Below are positions 11,949 through 23,157 of a stretch of 64,000 nt of DNA, piece by piece. The position numbers and the translations under genes are program-made. The stretch is from positions 62,001 to 126,000 of the forward strand of contig JACVRA010000150.1 in assembly GCA_019828545.1 (NCBI GenBank). The letters run 5' to 3'. Below the pieces are notes generated by a model. That model was not told the DNA's origin. It searched no databases and saw only the letters and a program-made list of their open reading frames with translations. Positions within the stretch are counted from its first letter, which is position 1. Each line of letters begins with the position of its first letter. The stretch is from Paracamarosporium sp. OC-R06-R3. Taxonomy: Eukaryota; Ascomycota; Dothideomycetes; Pleosporales; Didymosphaeriaceae.

Positions 11949-14543
11949 TCACCTCCACCAAAATACCGAACAAGAGCCGTCGCCGTTCAAGACACGTCTC
12001 ATACTGTTGTCACCTAGATTCTGCTTTCGTCCAAACGGATCGGTCAGCAAGGTAGACAACTTCTCCGAAATGGGCCCCATTTCCGCTTTCGATACCGGTA
12101 TTGGCGGGCTGAGCGTGTTCGCATCTCCTTGCAAAAGGGCGTAGATGCTGGTCTTCGCACGGCCCATCATCCGGTGGTGAATGTCGCGGAGCGTATCGTA
12201 CAAAGGCCATAGCGTGTCGAGATAGCTGGCGGCTATGGGCTCACTAGTGCGACACGGCTCGAGCATGTCCATACAGGCTTTCGCGTACGCAAGGTCTTGC
12301 TCAACGCTATCGAACTGTCCTTCGAGTAGCTTAGTCGTGGCACTGTAGAGAAGAACGATGCATGCTGTAAAAGCCCAGTAACTGACGAGTGTAAGCAGCG
12401 TCCAAGAAAATTGGTCGACTTTGCCGTGAAACTCACATTATCAGCCAGCAACGCTTTGTCAAAGTCCCGTCAAACGAGATCAGCCGCAAAATCCGAGCTA
12501 CCTGTTGGCCAGCAAGTGCACACTCGCTTCGATATCTCTTCGCGTCCTCCAAGGACATGTTGAGATCCCATGCAGCACCATCAGTAAGCTGCGTCTCGGC
12601 CGTAGCGACGAGCAGCTGACGGTACAGTAAAATGATTGCACCAAGATACATGATCTAGCAAGAAATCAGATAGAGTAAGGATGGAAAACGTCAACTCAAC
12701 TTACGTGAACCATCAGTATGGCCCGCCTCTGATACAGTGTCATGGGCGGTGGATTCGGCGACGTCAACGAAGCAATACTCAACATGGACGGCACTTCTGA
12801 GCGCCACGTCTCGAGCTTATCCGCAAGCGTCTGGATGTTCTCTCTAGTGGCCAGTTCAGGAGATGCAAGAGCCTTTGCAATATCAGCGGCAACCAATCCG
12901 ATCTTACTCGTTTGTACATGAATCTGCTCATCGAGTGACAGTTGCGCTGGGGAAGCTGGACAAGCAATCTGGAAACGTTAGGGTCTTTTTACTCAAAGTA
13001 GAACACGTACGCAAGTGGTTGGAACGTACAGCTATATCTTGAGCAGTGACTTCGGGAGTGTATCCAAGAGTATACGAGAGCCAGCAATCCATAAAGATGA
13101 GACTGCGAAACAAACGCCCCCAGTTGGTGTCTCCTGTGCTATCATTCACTTGGGCCGCCATTGAAGGATGTTTCCAGCGAGCAATTTGCAAGCCCGCCAC
13201 TAAAACGAATTTAGTTGGTGTTTCAAACTGCGATCCGCAGAGTTTGGTCACTTACTAATCACGTATCGGGCGCTCATGTGCTTCTCTAGAAGAGCATAGA
13301 ATGCCGTGGCTAACAGGAGACGCATGGTGCGCAAATAGTCAAACCGCGCCGTTTTCTCGTTGAAGCATAGGGTACCAGAAGCGTACAGCACGCGTCGAAT
13401 CCGATCTGGAAAACAATCCATGTCATAATGTGCACCCATTGCTGCGACGGTGAAGCACTCTGCAAGAGTCATAGCGTCGACCGGCTTTTGTGGTCTGTAG
13501 ATGCGGTCGAGAATCTCATCCACTTGTGCGTATGTCCACATGTAAAGGAGGGATCCTGTGCCTCGTACGAAAGCATACATGGCCTTTCTGACAAGCTCTT
13601 CAGGTGGCAAATGTTGTGCATCGTACGGCCTCACGCTTTGACCCAAGATTTCGCCCCTGAGAGAGACGAGCTCGCTGAATGCCAAGGTTAGGGCATTGTG
13701 ACAGACTTCAGCTTCCATGCCCAGAGATGTTGCGGAAGAAGTGAGTGAGGTGGGGCTCTCTGAAGAGGCTGACGGACTGGCCCGCGAACAATCCTGAATG
13801 GGTGTGTACGAAGACGTTGTCGTGGTTCGACTCTGGGTTGGACGCGACAATGCTTTGGTGGAAGCCTGTTGTCGACTCTTGAAATCGACCAGGTAGGACT
13901 GATACCTGCGCCAGCTCTCGGTCTTCTTGTACTCGTCCATTTGGGCTTCGTACTCCTGCATGGCTCGGGCAGCATGGCTTTCCCAAATGCGTTTCTGCTC
14001 AGGAGGAAGATGCTGCCACCGTCGGCCTACCTCTCTTGCAATGTCCACAAAAGAGAGAGTGCTGACATCGGGCTCAGTCCGAAGCTGATCGGCGAAGTTG
14101 ACATCTGCACATGATTAAGCTAGGCGCATGTTGAGTGAAGGAAGAATCGGCATACAAGCTGTCTTTGGCTTCCTGGGGGCATTGTTGTCAGCGCGTGGGT
14201 GGCGCCTATACCGCCTCTTTTCTCGTGGGGGTGGAGTCGAAGTCTGCCGCACCAGGGTCTCGAGAGCCGACGTAGAAAGCGCAGGCTGTTCGGAGGTGAT
14301 GGCGTCGTCCAGCGCTAGGATAGAGGGCACTCCTCGGAAGGTAGCAATCTCGCGTTGCAGGGTCCGTCGATGTCCGAGCTTGAAGTTGAGGGCCGTCAAG
14401 TCTTCCTCAGTTATATCGAGGACGGTATCCCAGTTGTGGAAGCCATTGTCTACGAGAGCATCCAGGTAGGACGTCAGGCCCAAACGCTCGAGGACGTCGG
14501 GTAGCATGGGAAAGGATGGGGAAGGGATCGACATGGTCTGCAT
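11949..14543 (-). CDS. SAM domain + HMG box + fungal MHR transcription regulator
   Basis: Six exons: 14543-14156, 14104-13256, 13199-13030, 12968-12705, 12654-12437, 12381-11949; introns of 50-60 bp with clean GTATGC/GTAAGT/GTACGT/GTGAGT donors; 2322 nt, 773 residues. Start at MQTMSIPSP (14543); MSIPSP at 14534 is an alternative. Domains: a SAM-like helical domain at about residues 10-72 (LGLTSYLDALVDNGFHNWDT, ITEEDL, LGHRRTLQREI); a basic linker KRRYRRHPR; an HMG box at about 120-195 assembled across intron 1 (PRKPKTAYVNFADQLR, then DIAREVGRRWQHLPPEQKRI); then a long region with the features of the fungal-specific transcription factor (MHR) domain (MTLAECFTVAAMGAHYDMD; WGRLFRSLIFMDCWLSYTLG). 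No Zn2Cys6 cluster is present. Probably a nuclear DNA-binding regulator in which an HMG box replaces the usual zinc cluster; the target is unknown. Confidence 0.82.
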
Positions 14544-15930
14544 TGGAGTAGCGTGAAGCCACGGGGGCAGGCAGCATACATATTTGAGGGTGGCCAGACA
14601 TGGAGGGCACGAGACTGGTGCATGGGAGCTCCCTCGAGCAGAGCAAGCCGCGCCCACTCAGACGGCCCTGGACGAGAAACGAGAAGCACCTCGACGGTGG
14701 CCTGATGGCGCCCGGACCGTCGCCAGTCTAGACCCGCGCTGTGCAGCGCCAAGCTTCGTCTGCCAAAAGCTTGACTGTGGCTAGCGCCGCACCCGCTGGA
14801 GATGCAACGGAGGGCGCGCGAGGATGCGCAGCTGCAGCGAACTCGGCCAGCACCTGTTGGACGCACTCGCAGCTGCAGCCGGCCACGGCATGCATCCTAT
14901 GGACATGCAGCCGGGGGTGCGCATAGCAGGCCCATCGCAGGCCCAAAGCAGGCCCATGGCAGAAGCCCCCGCGGCCCGCCAAGCCACCGTTGCCATGCAC
15001 ATGACCCTGCCGCACCCTTCACGATCCCAGCGCAGTGGGACTGTTTCGTTGCGATCGCAGGGCTCCTTGTGGCTCTGCCTGTCAACTGCCAACGCGGAGA
15101 AGATCTCGACAATCCCAAATACGTCCATGAGTCGCCTGTCTCCACACGCATTGCGGAAAAGAATTCCATCGTCTGCCACCGTCGCCGTCGTCGGCGCTAG
15201 CCGCTTCTAGATCCCATGGCAGTTCTGCATTGGCACATGGCATTTGCACCAAAAGGCATGCTGGCGGAGAACGAAGCCGGTCTAGACCCGTCTCCTGCAG
15301 GCACTGCCAACGGTGCTCCAACTCGTGTTCGCTGCCGGTATCCGAGAGACTGCGAACTCATGATTTGCGACACCCTTCAGCCACAAATGCTGATCCCCCG
15401 TCCAACATCTTGGCAATGTGCCAAACCCGTTGCCCAACCGCTTCAACGGCAACAGCTGTGCATATTGACCAACATGCGAGGCTTTGGCATCATCATCACC
15501 AGACGTCGACAATGAGAGCCTTATCGTCTTGTCTCTCTTTTTCGTGACCTTTCCCTCCCCTGAACCAATCACGGATCGCATGCCAAATGCGGACAGGCTA
15601 CATGGCTGTGTAACCTGTCATGTACTGAGACGCTACGCTATTGACAAATCCACGATATATTGTAGATCAAGGCACCTGTTCTAGTATGGTCCATCTTTGG
15701 ACCCATTCTCTGGGCAGCCGAATTCGTAAGTGGGTGCGTCACTATCTCAACCTCTATGGAGGGTCGGTACATAAACCCGACCAGGCATCCGCACGAATTC
15801 TCCTCCACATGATGCACTTCTGAAGAGTCATGGTACCGATCTCTCGTAACAAAGTCAAGATGCACACACAACGATATCATTCTGCATCATCGTCTGAGAA
15901 CTCAGCCCTTCCATCCGCCGATTACCCTAC
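14544..15930. other. Intergenic, upstream of the SAM-HMG gene
   Basis: 1.4 kb. The part near 14600-15000 is GC-rich with CAGCTGCAG palindromes; several open frames exist on both strands there but look like composition effects. No supported gene. Confidence 0.5.
14925..14957. repeat. Short direct repeat, three GCAGGCCCA units
   Basis: Three near-consecutive copies of GCAGGCCCA separated by short spacers in the GC-rich spacer upstream of the SAM-HMG gene. Function unknown; it may simply be local slippage. Confidence 0.5.
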
Positions 15931-17361
15931 TCACGCCTTACCATGCCAACTGACGAACTTGTCTACCAAAAAATTCTCAATACCCCACCTGCCATTCTGT
16001 CGACCGAACCCAGATCCCTTCACCCCGCCTTGGCTCGCCGTCGGGCTTGTGTACACGCTGATGCTGTTGATATGAACCTGTCCGTACTCCAACTGCCGCG
16101 ACATCTTCAAGGCGCGTTCCATGTTGGTAGACCATATGGTTGCGTTGAGTCCATAAGCAGACCGATTGGCGAGTTGGATGGCAGCTTCGTCGGTCGAAAC
16201 AACGTAGAGCGAGGCCGAGGGGCCGAATGTCTCCTCATCGACGATACGGGATGCAGAGGGGTTGAGGACGATGGTCGGGCGCAGTCGAACATCAGAATCG
16301 GATGGGCCGCCTAGGATAAACTTTTCACCCGCACTCTCCGCGTCGCGGAGCACATCGTTTGCGTGTTGCCCGATGCTCGAGCTGACCGCAGAGCCTGAGT
16401 GGCTTCCCGCATTGTCCATCGCTTTGACGAGCTGCTGCTGAAATTTCTCTGCTACCGCTTCATGTACAATGATGCGCTCTGTCGAGAAACAGATCTGGCC
16501 ATGGTTGATGACAGCACCCAATGCAGCCAGTTTCGCTGCTTCTTCTAGATCTGCATCATCCAACACGATGGCAGGGCATTTCCCTCCAAGTTCCATCAAT
16601 ACCGGCTTCAAGTATTTTGCCGCTAGCTGCCCAATGATCCTCCCCACAGCCGCGCTCCCAATGAACTCCACCTTTCGAATTGCCTCATGAGCGATGATGG
16701 CCTCTGTCACCTCGGCGGCATCCTCTCTCCTCGTTTGTATTTGATTCAGTACACCCTTGGGCAGACCCGCCTCAACAAATGCCTGCGTAATCAAATGATG
16801 CGTCTTAGGACTCAGCTCGCTCGCCTTGAACACAACAGTACATCCTGCAGCAATAGCGCTCGCAACACCCCTCGACGCAAGTATAAGGGCCGCATTCCAG
16901 GGCGCGATGCACAACACCGGTCCCACAGGCTCCTTAAATACGAAGCCCATAGCACCAGGCTTCTCCAGCTGCGGTATCGTCCCGTTCACACTACTGATCA
17001 CCGCAGCTATCTCTTTCAAGTACCGCGTCGCGAGGTCGGTGTTCTGCTTCGCCCATGCTTCATCGCACGATGTTTCGAGCATCTGGGCTTGGACGAAGTC
17101 GTCGGCGTGCTGCTCGTAGTAGGCGGCTACCTTGAGGATGAGATCGCGACGTGTAACATGGTTAGCAGAGCGCCATGATTTGAATGCTTTTTGGGCTGAT
17201 TCGACGGCGCGGAGGGCTTCTTTGGTGGTTGCAGATACGGCATTGTGTACAACGTTCCCGGATGCGGATTGGGTTACGGGGAAGGTGGTAAGTGAATCCT
17301 TCGAGAGGGCTTCGCCGTCTATCCAGAGCGGGACGGTGTAGGACAAAGAATCTGAAGACAT
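15931..17361 (-). CDS. Aldehyde dehydrogenase family protein (NAD(P)+)
   Basis: Oxidises an aldehyde to the acid. Single exon, 476 residues, full length for the family. Visible: PWNAALILASRGVASAIAAG (cofactor-binding region), Lys of FKASELSP, the GSAAVGR turn (GSTxxG equivalent), general base E257 in MELGGK, catalytic C291 in GQICFSTER, and the EEtFGPsasly motif near the C-terminus. The absence of a targeting signal suggests a cytosolic enzyme. The sequence pattern (KSWRSANHVTRRDLI; FKEPVGPVLCIAPWNA) is like salicylaldehyde/vanillin dehydrogenase-type members acting on aromatic aldehydes, but substrate is an inference. Divergent from the gene at 17932 across 570 bp. Confidence 0.93.
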   Translation of the reverse strand: MSSDSLSYTVPLWIDGEALSKDSLTTFPVTQSASGNVVHNAVSATTKEALRAVESAQKAFKSWRSANHVTRRDLILKVAAYYEQHADDFVQAQMLETSCDEAWAKQNTDLATRYLKEIAAVISSVNGTIPQLEKPGAMGFVFKEPVGPVLCIAPWNAALILASRGVASAIAAGCTVVFKASELSPKTHHLITQAFVEAGLPKGVLNQIQTRREDAAEVTEAIIAHEAIRKVEFIGSAAVGRIIGQLAAKYLKPVLMELGGKCPAIVLDDADLEEAAKLAALGAVINHGQICFSTERIIVHEAVAEKFQQQLVKAMDNAGSHSGSAVSSSIGQHANDVLRDAESAGEKFILGGPSDSDVRLRPTIVLNPSASRIVDEETFGPSASLYVVSTDEAAIQLANRSAYGLNATIWSTNMERALKMSRQLEYGQVHINSISVYTSPTASQGGVKGSGFGRQNGRWGIENFLVDKFVSWHGKA

Positions 17362-17931
17362 GGTGAAGATATGTCAGTGGAGAGCAGGGTCGATTCTAGC
17401 TGCACTATTGAGAAGAATGTTGCCAAAAACTCTATATGTCGTTTACTTGGGTATTCTTTTCCCGCCACGCACACACGGAAGGTTGGAGAAACATGGTGGG
17501 CAAGACCTATTGTGGGGTCGTGATGCGTTCCTCAGCGAACCAGATGCATTGCCCGCCGCGGAGGTGGAGGTCGGCAGTTCTCCATCCATCGTCATCTCCT
17601 AGATGTGGCTGGTGCAGTCGAGCCACGTGCACCGCCTCGGTGACATCTCTAGAGCATCCTCCGCCCTACCTCTGCCTCCGCCTCCGCCCTTCTTCAGGCC
17701 TGCCGGGGCCTTGGTGTACGGTGCGCCAGCACAGGTTACTTGGTGACCAGCTGCGCCCTATTTTTGCACGAAAATGCCTCCTGGCCATGCCCGGCGATCA
17801 CGCAACTATAGACAGCTATTTCTTTCCAATTGCTAATACTTATAATTGATAATGTCTCCAGATTCCGCATAGAGTCCGAAGTCCTCTTGGCTGAGTGAAT
17901 TACGGACCGTCTTCCCACCTCTCTCTGAAAC
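17362..17931. promoter_or_regulatory. Divergent spacer, ALDH (-) and orphan (+)
   Basis: 570 bp between two start codons on opposite strands; it must hold both promoters. No TATA box close to either start that I would defend. Confidence 0.45.
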
Positions 17932-19467
17932 ATGATGGCTTCTAAAGAGTCCATGAGCAGCTCTGACTGCTATTACACTCATACATTCGCAGACTTGCGG
18001 TCCGCGTCGCGCGCACAGCAACGCACCCGAAAACACCTCCAACGCTACAATAAATTCCGCTCTCTATCGCCCGCCGATCTTCCTAGCCATCCAAAGCAGC
18101 AATCGCACTACCTACCCTCCTGCGCATCACCCTCCTGTCCGTTGGTCGGGTCCGTGTACGGCACCTGTGACCACTGGATCCAGACTCTCTTCCCTGCCGA
18201 TCTGTGCAGCGCTCCCGTCTCCAGATTCACTCCTCGTGAAGCCTACCTCGAGGCGCAGCGCTCTATCCCCGTACGCAAACATCATTCCCGCAAGCGACGC
18301 TCCAACCGCAACAAACACACGTGGGCAAAGGCGTTAGGTCGGAAAGCCGATGCGCACCTCACGTTTCTACACTATAAGTGCGAGATGGAATACATATACG
18401 GCCGCATAGACCTGCAGCGTGACGAGGAGTGGATCGAAGATATTACGTATAGAGAGTGGGAAGGTGGAAACTGGAGTGAGTGGTGCATGCAACAGGGAGC
18501 TACGTGGGAAGACGTCTGGGGTTGGGAGCCCTGGACAGTGGTTGGAGAGACGTTTTCAATGTGGGGACAGAGGCGGATCAATGAGATGCGGCAGGTCAAA
18601 GAGGACAGGTTGAGAGCGAACTTGATGGAGTCCACCACAAAAGAGAGCGATGAACCCGGTCAAAGCTCGACTCCAATCGCCGTGAAAAAAGCTAGGACGC
18701 TCACCACGACGTCTCCTACAACGCCCTCTGATATTGAAGGCCACGCGAAGCTCGAATACGTTCTTCAACCCCCGTGGCGACGCAAGTGGGAGAAATTGCC
18801 GGCTATACACGGATACAGCTGGTTTGGTGAGTACGAGTGGTACTGGCATCGGAACTTGAGCGGTTGCTTTGAGCTCACCTCATGGGCTGGACATTCGACT
18901 TCTTACTGGCGTTGCTACTGCGAGTTGTATGCCCCGTGCGGACGGTGGGACCCCGAGGATCCGGTACAGCCTTATCCTTTGGATGAATTCATCGTCTCTT
19001 CTTGTGAAGATCGAAGAGAGCAACAATTTCAACAGGAAGACGTTGACGCAGTGTACGAAGATGTTGCAGACATGCACACCGAGGTCATGGATATGCAGGC
19101 CATTGTAGAGAATGCGCATGCAGAAGTAGTAAATGCGCGCAAAGAGGTATATGAAGAAGGTGTAGGATTGGAACAGGAGATTGAGGATGTGTATGGTAGA
19201 ATGGCTGAAGTGTATGGTAACATGCACAAGCTACAAAAAGGCCTCATAGAACTTTTTGAGGGTTACAAGTCGATGTATGACGAGATAAAAGCTTGCAGCA
19301 CGGGAGAGAAAGAGATGGACGATGACAAATCAGACAAGACGACCGATGAGCATGAAACCGGCGATATCAGGGAGGACGAGTGGGATATTATCTCTTTGAC
19401 TACGAGAAGGCTGCCGCCGCTATCTACGTCCTCGTCGTGGAGTATGATCGAGCTGGAGCAAGCGTGA
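17932..19467 (+). CDS. Uncharacterised Trp-rich protein with C-terminal coiled coil
   Basis: Single exon, 511 residues. The N-terminus is basic and Ser-rich (a nuclear-localisation-like KHHSRKRRSNRNK near residue 115). The middle (about 160-340) is strikingly tryptophan-rich: EWEGGNWSEWCMQQ, WEDVWGWEPW, WFGEYEWYWHRN. A region at about residues 365-450 has a heptad-like pattern with Val/Met/acidic repeats (VYEDVADMHTEVMDMQAIVE) suggestive of a coiled coil. The tail is acidic. No catalytic motif, signal peptide or membrane segment. I do not recognise the family. Length and codon pattern argue for a real gene; function is unknown. Confidence 0.7.
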   Translation: MMASKESMSSSDCYYTHTFADLRSASRAQQRTRKHLQRYNKFRSLSPADLPSHPKQQSHYLPSCASPSCPLVGSVYGTCDHWIQTLFPADLCSAPVSRFTPREAYLEAQRSIPVRKHHSRKRRSNRNKHTWAKALGRKADAHLTFLHYKCEMEYIYGRIDLQRDEEWIEDITYREWEGGNWSEWCMQQGATWEDVWGWEPWTVVGETFSMWGQRRINEMRQVKEDRLRANLMESTTKESDEPGQSSTPIAVKKARTLTTTSPTTPSDIEGHAKLEYVLQPPWRRKWEKLPAIHGYSWFGEYEWYWHRNLSGCFELTSWAGHSTSYWRCYCELYAPCGRWDPEDPVQPYPLDEFIVSSCEDRREQQFQQEDVDAVYEDVADMHTEVMDMQAIVENAHAEVVNARKEVYEEGVGLEQEIEDVYGRMAEVYGNMHKLQKGLIELFEGYKSMYDEIKACSTGEKEMDDDKSDKTTDEHETGDIREDEWDIISLTTRRLPPLSTSSSWSMIELEQA

Positions 19468-20205
19468 ACCTAGACAAGTTTATCGAAAGAAGCTGAGTTT
19501 TTTAGTGAACATGCCAATACTACCTGCTTCCGATCCCCTACACTTGCTCTTGACGTACACAATATTTAAGATATCAAAGTGTTGGCGCTACCTTCGTTGG
19601 CAATCGATGTAAGCCTTGCGAAACTACAACTGATTACTTGTCAAGCGCTGTGATACCTTTCGGCAACTGCACAGCCAAATCCCTAGTCCATGCATTTACA
19701 GCTGCCATCGTTCCGGTTGGATTTTACTGTATTCCCGTCCAAAGTCTCTATCCTCGTATATATGCCTTCTTGGACCTTTTGAATATATTTGAGGTTGAAA
19801 CGAAGCTCTAGGCACACTGCTTGTTGTAGGTGTAAGTGGATGTTGCTCGATGAGCGGAGTCGAGATCGATCGTGGACGGTATAAGGCGAGGATGTGAAGC
19901 AGAGCAGCATACGGAGGGTGCATCGAGATTGTTTTCTTCCCGAAAACTACAGGTGCAGTCAAAAATCTGTGCATCGGCATGGTTGTATCAAGCCTCGAGT
20001 CGAGGCCAGTGGATAAGATATGTGGGTCCATGGGCTTGAGAGAGGTCGAGACATAGAAGTCGATTGTAGAAGCATATTAGATGTTTCGTTATGCATGTCT
20101 GTGCGCCCATTTGTAGTCTATAGCCCGCTCTTGGATTTATTATCTATATGTGACTTTGATGCTTATCTATATCCAGATTATAACCCAATCACAGTCGTCC
20201 GCCTC
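19468..20205. other. Convergent intergenic spacer
   Basis: Lies between the 3' ends of the Trp-rich orphan and the GT2 gene. AT-rich; nothing recognisable. Confidence 0.5.
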
Positions 20206-23157
20206 TTACCAGGTGAAACGCATCAAGTTCGGATTCAGCACAATCGGCAACAAAAAATGACTGACAAGAATGCAACTTAGAGGGTAAATCGACGTGAAGA
20301 ACCGAATTTGAAGGACGGTTGGCAGCCCGTACGCACAAAAAACCATTGTCCCTGCAGTCAAGAGGATAAACACAAAAGTCCACTTGAATCTGTGAAGCAC
20401 GATTGGAATCTCTTCGAAGAACGGAACGCTTTCCATCTCCTTCGCTGTGGAGCCCCAAGTCATATCCCAGTTCAACATGTGCCAGATGAGAGCATGAGAC
20501 ACATGCAAGGATATGCCGCCGAGGAAGATTACAAGAAGCGGAACCCATTTAAAGTTCTCAACCAGATTCCTGTGTAAGCTACCTTCGTTGTTACGGTAGC
20601 GCATCAACGCGAGAGCGATGTTGCCGAGGGTGGTGAAGACGCAGACGATGGAGAAGTAGACTTTGAAGCTGTCGATGTAATAGTGGTCTAGTAGGCCGTT
20701 GTACCACCCAACGAGAAAATAATTGGCAAGCGTGAGGAGCCAGGCTGACCCGATGGCGTAGTAGGTCCCAATGTAGGCGATAATGGTAAGCTTAGATGGG
20801 AGTGGAATACCTGAGGTGAGGAACCGGAGAAAGAGGCTAGTGAAGGGCCCTCTTCGGATCCAGAACTTTATTGGGTGAAACAAGAGTTCATTGCAGCCGT
20901 AGGCGTATCTGAGCGGTTGTCAGCAAGCACTTCTAACCACGATGATGAAAGGATTGGCATACTTCTCCCAACGATTGAGCTCGTCGTATACCGTAAGGGA
21001 CACACCCTCCTTGAAACCATCGCCCTGGTATGCAGCTAGTCGCACAATGTAGCCTTTAGTCTGGAGGCGCAGTGCCATATCAAAATCCTCGGACACCGTT
21101 TTTTCGGACCAATACTTCTCAACCTGTATCTTTTGCAGCTCACATGCTGGCTGACAGATAGGCTTACCAGTAGCCTCATCAATGATGAGCTCACCAGTCA
21201 CCTCATCTACTGCATCTAAAAGAATCAAATCACCCTCATCGTCTCTCTTCTGTATTAACCGCTCCTCTGTCTCCTGGTACGCAATTTCTTGCACGGCAGA
21301 CCACCTCAGCACGGCGTTGTGGCCGACAAATGGCGCGATATCACCGTTAGATACAGCAAACTTGATTTGCGTGTAGACAAGATCGGTGAAGAACGCGATT
21401 CCCTTTTCGAAGAAGCTGGTGGTAACTTTCATAACTCCGGAGGCGAACTGCAGGACAGCGACGTTTTTGCATTGCTCCATCTCGCTGACAGCCTCGAGCA
21501 AGCAATCCACAGGAACCCGAGTGTCTGAATCCACAAGGAGAATGTAGTCACCTATGCGAATGTTTCCATCAGCCCAGGCGCCATTCCTGTCGATGATTTC
21601 CCCAAGTTCGGCAGCGTAAACTTCATTCTCCTGTTGCTGGTCCCACTCGTTACTCTCTCGCTGGAAATCATATTTACTCTGCGCCATTACCTCCTCCAAA
21701 TCTGTACTCACACGCAAGGCATAGTTCATGTTGGAGGCCTTCTTGAATTTACCCTGGCGGTTATGGATTGGCTTGTTCTCGAGCTTGCCGACTGGATTGT
21801 GAGGAGGACGCGCCACCCACCCGATGTTGTTTTCGTCAAACCAGTTCTGCCTTTCTTTCGCCTCCTCATCGGAAATGATCTGCATACCATCGTCATTGAC
21901 AACAATGTTTGCTGAACCACCTTGCATTTCGTACGTCGATATGGCTTCCTTGAGCGACCGAAGGGTGGGCGCAATGACAGTCCTGAGGTTCTCTTTGAAA
22001 ATGGGTATCTGTATTGTGACGTGTGGAAGGTCCGAAGCAAAGAGACGATGCGGAGCTTTGCCGGAATAGACCTTGGTATTCAACCTTAGGTGCCCAACAC
22101 AGCCGATGATCTGAGCGATGTTACCAACTAGAGCTTGGAAGAAGAACAAGCCAAGCCAGAGTTGAGGAACAAGACAGAGAAGAAAAAATATACGCCGATA
22201 GCCACCATCAATCGTGATCTCTATAGCAACCTGTCTCCAACCGCCACCAAGCGCTGCAAACACCAGGGCTAAGGTGGAGGCTGTAAAGATAGGCTGCCAG
22301 ATAACAATAGATCGCTTTTCATCCTCTTCATATTGATTATGCACACCTTGCCATTGGTGAAAGGTATTTTTACGGTCGTCCTTGTCCAGCTTCTCGTTGA
22401 GGAGCGGGCCTCTGCAAACCATGTTGAACAGCGCGTCATCGATGTCTGTTGCACGTTCGATGAGCCTTTGTGGCTCATCTTCCCATACCACAAGCATCCT
22501 TTCGGATAGTACAAAAGCAGCAGACTGATGCTTCTGGCAAAATGGGAGTGCTTCGAAATCGGGAATGACCTGGAGGCGGAGACCTTCGTTAATTTGGACG
22601 AAGGGAATATCGCTGTCGCTGAGGAGCATCTCGATAACTTTAGTCTTGATTGTCATAGCTGCCTAGACGACATTAATGGAAAGTACTTTGCCATTCACAG
22701 GAATTCAGCATACCTGAACATTCAGTTGACATACAGCATTGTAGGTCAGCGAGCCGTCAGTTTCCAACGTTTCAGGACAGGTAATATATGATTCTCTGCT
22801 CTTCTTCAGAAGGACACCTTCGCCTTTTGCACCGCTTGTCCAAATTTTCTCTTCTTGCTTTGCGTGAATGAAATAAGCTATCATTGCGCACTTCAACTCT
22901 GGTCCCATTCCCGGAGCAGCATTGTGAAAATCGGCTAACGCGGAAGGCGGCCGTGTGGAACTAGATGGACGCGAAGAACTAAGAGGAGTATTGAAAGAGT
23001 CCGTAAACCAGTAAGAGTCCTGGGAGCCAGATATACTAGGGGGAGTGTCCATAGACTGCACCGAAAAGAACTGGCTGTAGTGGTCACCATTGTCATGGTC
23101 TATCGCTGCCTCAGGATCTTGTCCTCTCGGGCGAGAGAGCTTGAACGGGCTGTGCAT
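20206..23157 (-). CDS. Membrane glycosyltransferase family 2 (processive type)
   Basis: Three exons: 23157-22714, 22662-20963, 20908-20206; introns 51 and 54 bp; 948 residues. Exon 1 encodes a Ser/Pro-rich cytosolic N-terminus. Two membrane segments follow (WQPIFTASTLALVFAALGGG and FFLLCLVPQLWLGLFFFQAL), then a cytosolic GT-A domain with NDDG (about 405), DSDTRVP (about 528), SEDFDMALRL (about 674, catalytic acid) and ELNRWEKYA (about 710, the position of QxxRW of cellulose and chitin synthases), then about six more membrane segments. Intron 2 interrupts the region immediately after the RW motif. The architecture suggests polymer synthesis coupled to export at the plasma membrane. It recalls the fungal GT2 class that includes the Zymoseptoria tritici hyphal-growth glycosyltransferase ZtGT2; that equation is from memory and unverified. 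Product is unknown. Confidence 0.87.

Noticed and set aside
14728..15210. Overlapping 90-130 codon frames on both strands
   Set aside because: Caused by GC-rich, stop-poor composition with CAGCTGCAG repeats; no domain and no preferred frame.
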